From Membranipora membranacea (taxonomy: Eukaryota > Bryozoa > Gymnolaemata > Cheilostomatida > Membraniporidae), in contig OU612074.1 of assembly GCA_914767715.1 (NCBI GenBank), forward strand, positions 4,231,501 to 4,295,500: DNA of 64,000 nt, read 5' to 3'. The notes beneath the pieces are model-generated. The model did no database searches. It saw only the letters and a list, made by a program, of their open reading frames with translations, and had not been told where the DNA came from. Below, piece by piece: positions 63,280 to 64,000 of this stretch. The translations under genes and the position numbers were made by a program. Position 1 is the first letter of the stretch. The number at the start of each line of letters is the position of its first letter.

Positions 63280-64000
63280 GTTCGCTATCTTTAATGTGCA
63301 GAGTGTCTTTCCCATTTGCCGATTGGTGGTTTTGTTGGTCCAGATAAAGTGGATAGAAAATTAGGCATTATTACCGTATGGTCGCATATTGTAGCTGTGT
63401 GGCTAATGTCCATGAATGGTTAAAACTTAGTCAAGTATACCGCGTTTATAATAAGGGCATTGTTTCCGAATTCTATAGGCAGGCGGCTAATGAGTGAACA
63501 TACATACTAACTCAGTTGGGTACCACTCAGTTGTAACAAGCTAGCAGCAACTACATATCTCACATTTTTATTAACAATATACGACCTCAGAGGAGACATA
63601 TAAAACTGTTGAGCTCAATGTATTGACCTTCAAGGTCAAGCAGTTGTTGCCTCGTTACACCTACATAAATTTATCATCCAATTAGAAGCGATCTGACCAA
63701 TAGTTAACCAATCAGCATTCTTCTTCCCCACAATTCGATGCCACTTCTTATTATTAATGGCAGACAGAAATGTATCAAAATGTTTTGTTTTGAAGAAGTT
63801 AGTAGGACAGCTGTGTGCTGTGGTCAGGTTCTTTGCAGTGTGGTGGGAGGACATCAGCATGTTACATATAGTGTGCATACTTCTTGATCATTATATTGCC
63901 TGGGCGGCTAGATATTGTGGTTCAATGACAGTGGGCTTGCTGGTGTGACATGGCTAAAATCTGTGTTTTGTTTCCGAAATTAATCCAGGCCTGTTCACCA
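63280..64000. other. Intron right of the last visible copy 2 exon
   Basis: No exon could be supported to the window edge; short open frames on both strands look random. Confidence 0.45.

Overview
The window is eukaryotic and almost certainly metazoan. Genes are split by GT-AG introns with pyrimidine-rich acceptors, intergenic DNA is AT-rich, and the proteins are animal-type: eIF4G with MIF4G and W2 domains, two CD225/dispanin membrane proteins, and a KIAA1586-like hAT transposase. A marine invertebrate such as a sponge or cnidarian would fit, but no species can be named from the sequence.

Layout. (1) 358-34734, + strand: most of an eIF4G gene. Seventeen exons keep one reading frame (about 1010 residues to a stop at 34732-34734); the 5' end lies outside the window. 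It has two consecutive exons that each carry an eIF4E-binding motif, a complete split MIF4G domain, almost no MA3 domain, and a W2-type C-terminus. (2) Its 20.7-kb intron (10641-31316) holds a decayed Ty3/Gypsy element (11282-16165), a gag-only LTR element (16238-21701), a CD225 gene (22008-23421, - strand), a 1.24-kb foldback element flanked by TTAA (24838-26072) and a second CD225 gene (28893-30185, - strand). (3) 34735-51258 is intergenic. It is dominated by a hAT transposon (37817-47189, 8-bp target duplication) with a near-intact Gypsy element (38234-43161, LTRs that look identical) nested just upstream of its transposase start, followed by a solo LTR (48269-48877).

(4) 51259-63279, + strand: five N-terminal exons of an eIF4G-type gene that runs off the right edge. 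Its 9.7-kb intron contains a 60-bp minisatellite (about 38 units), two tRNA-like modules in opposite orientation around a 7-bp microsatellite, a hAT-type MITE and fragments of unknown ORFs. About 215 bp of the second exon plus its intron is duplicated at 524-740, fused to a different upstream coding segment.

Functionally, the host content is one translation-initiation scaffold locus, tandemly duplicated or mis-ordered in assembly, with two CD225 genes nested in antisense. The rest is layered transposon history that can be ordered from target-site duplications: hAT first, then Gypsy inside it; the gag-only LTR element and Gypsy-1 sit side by side about 70 bp apart.
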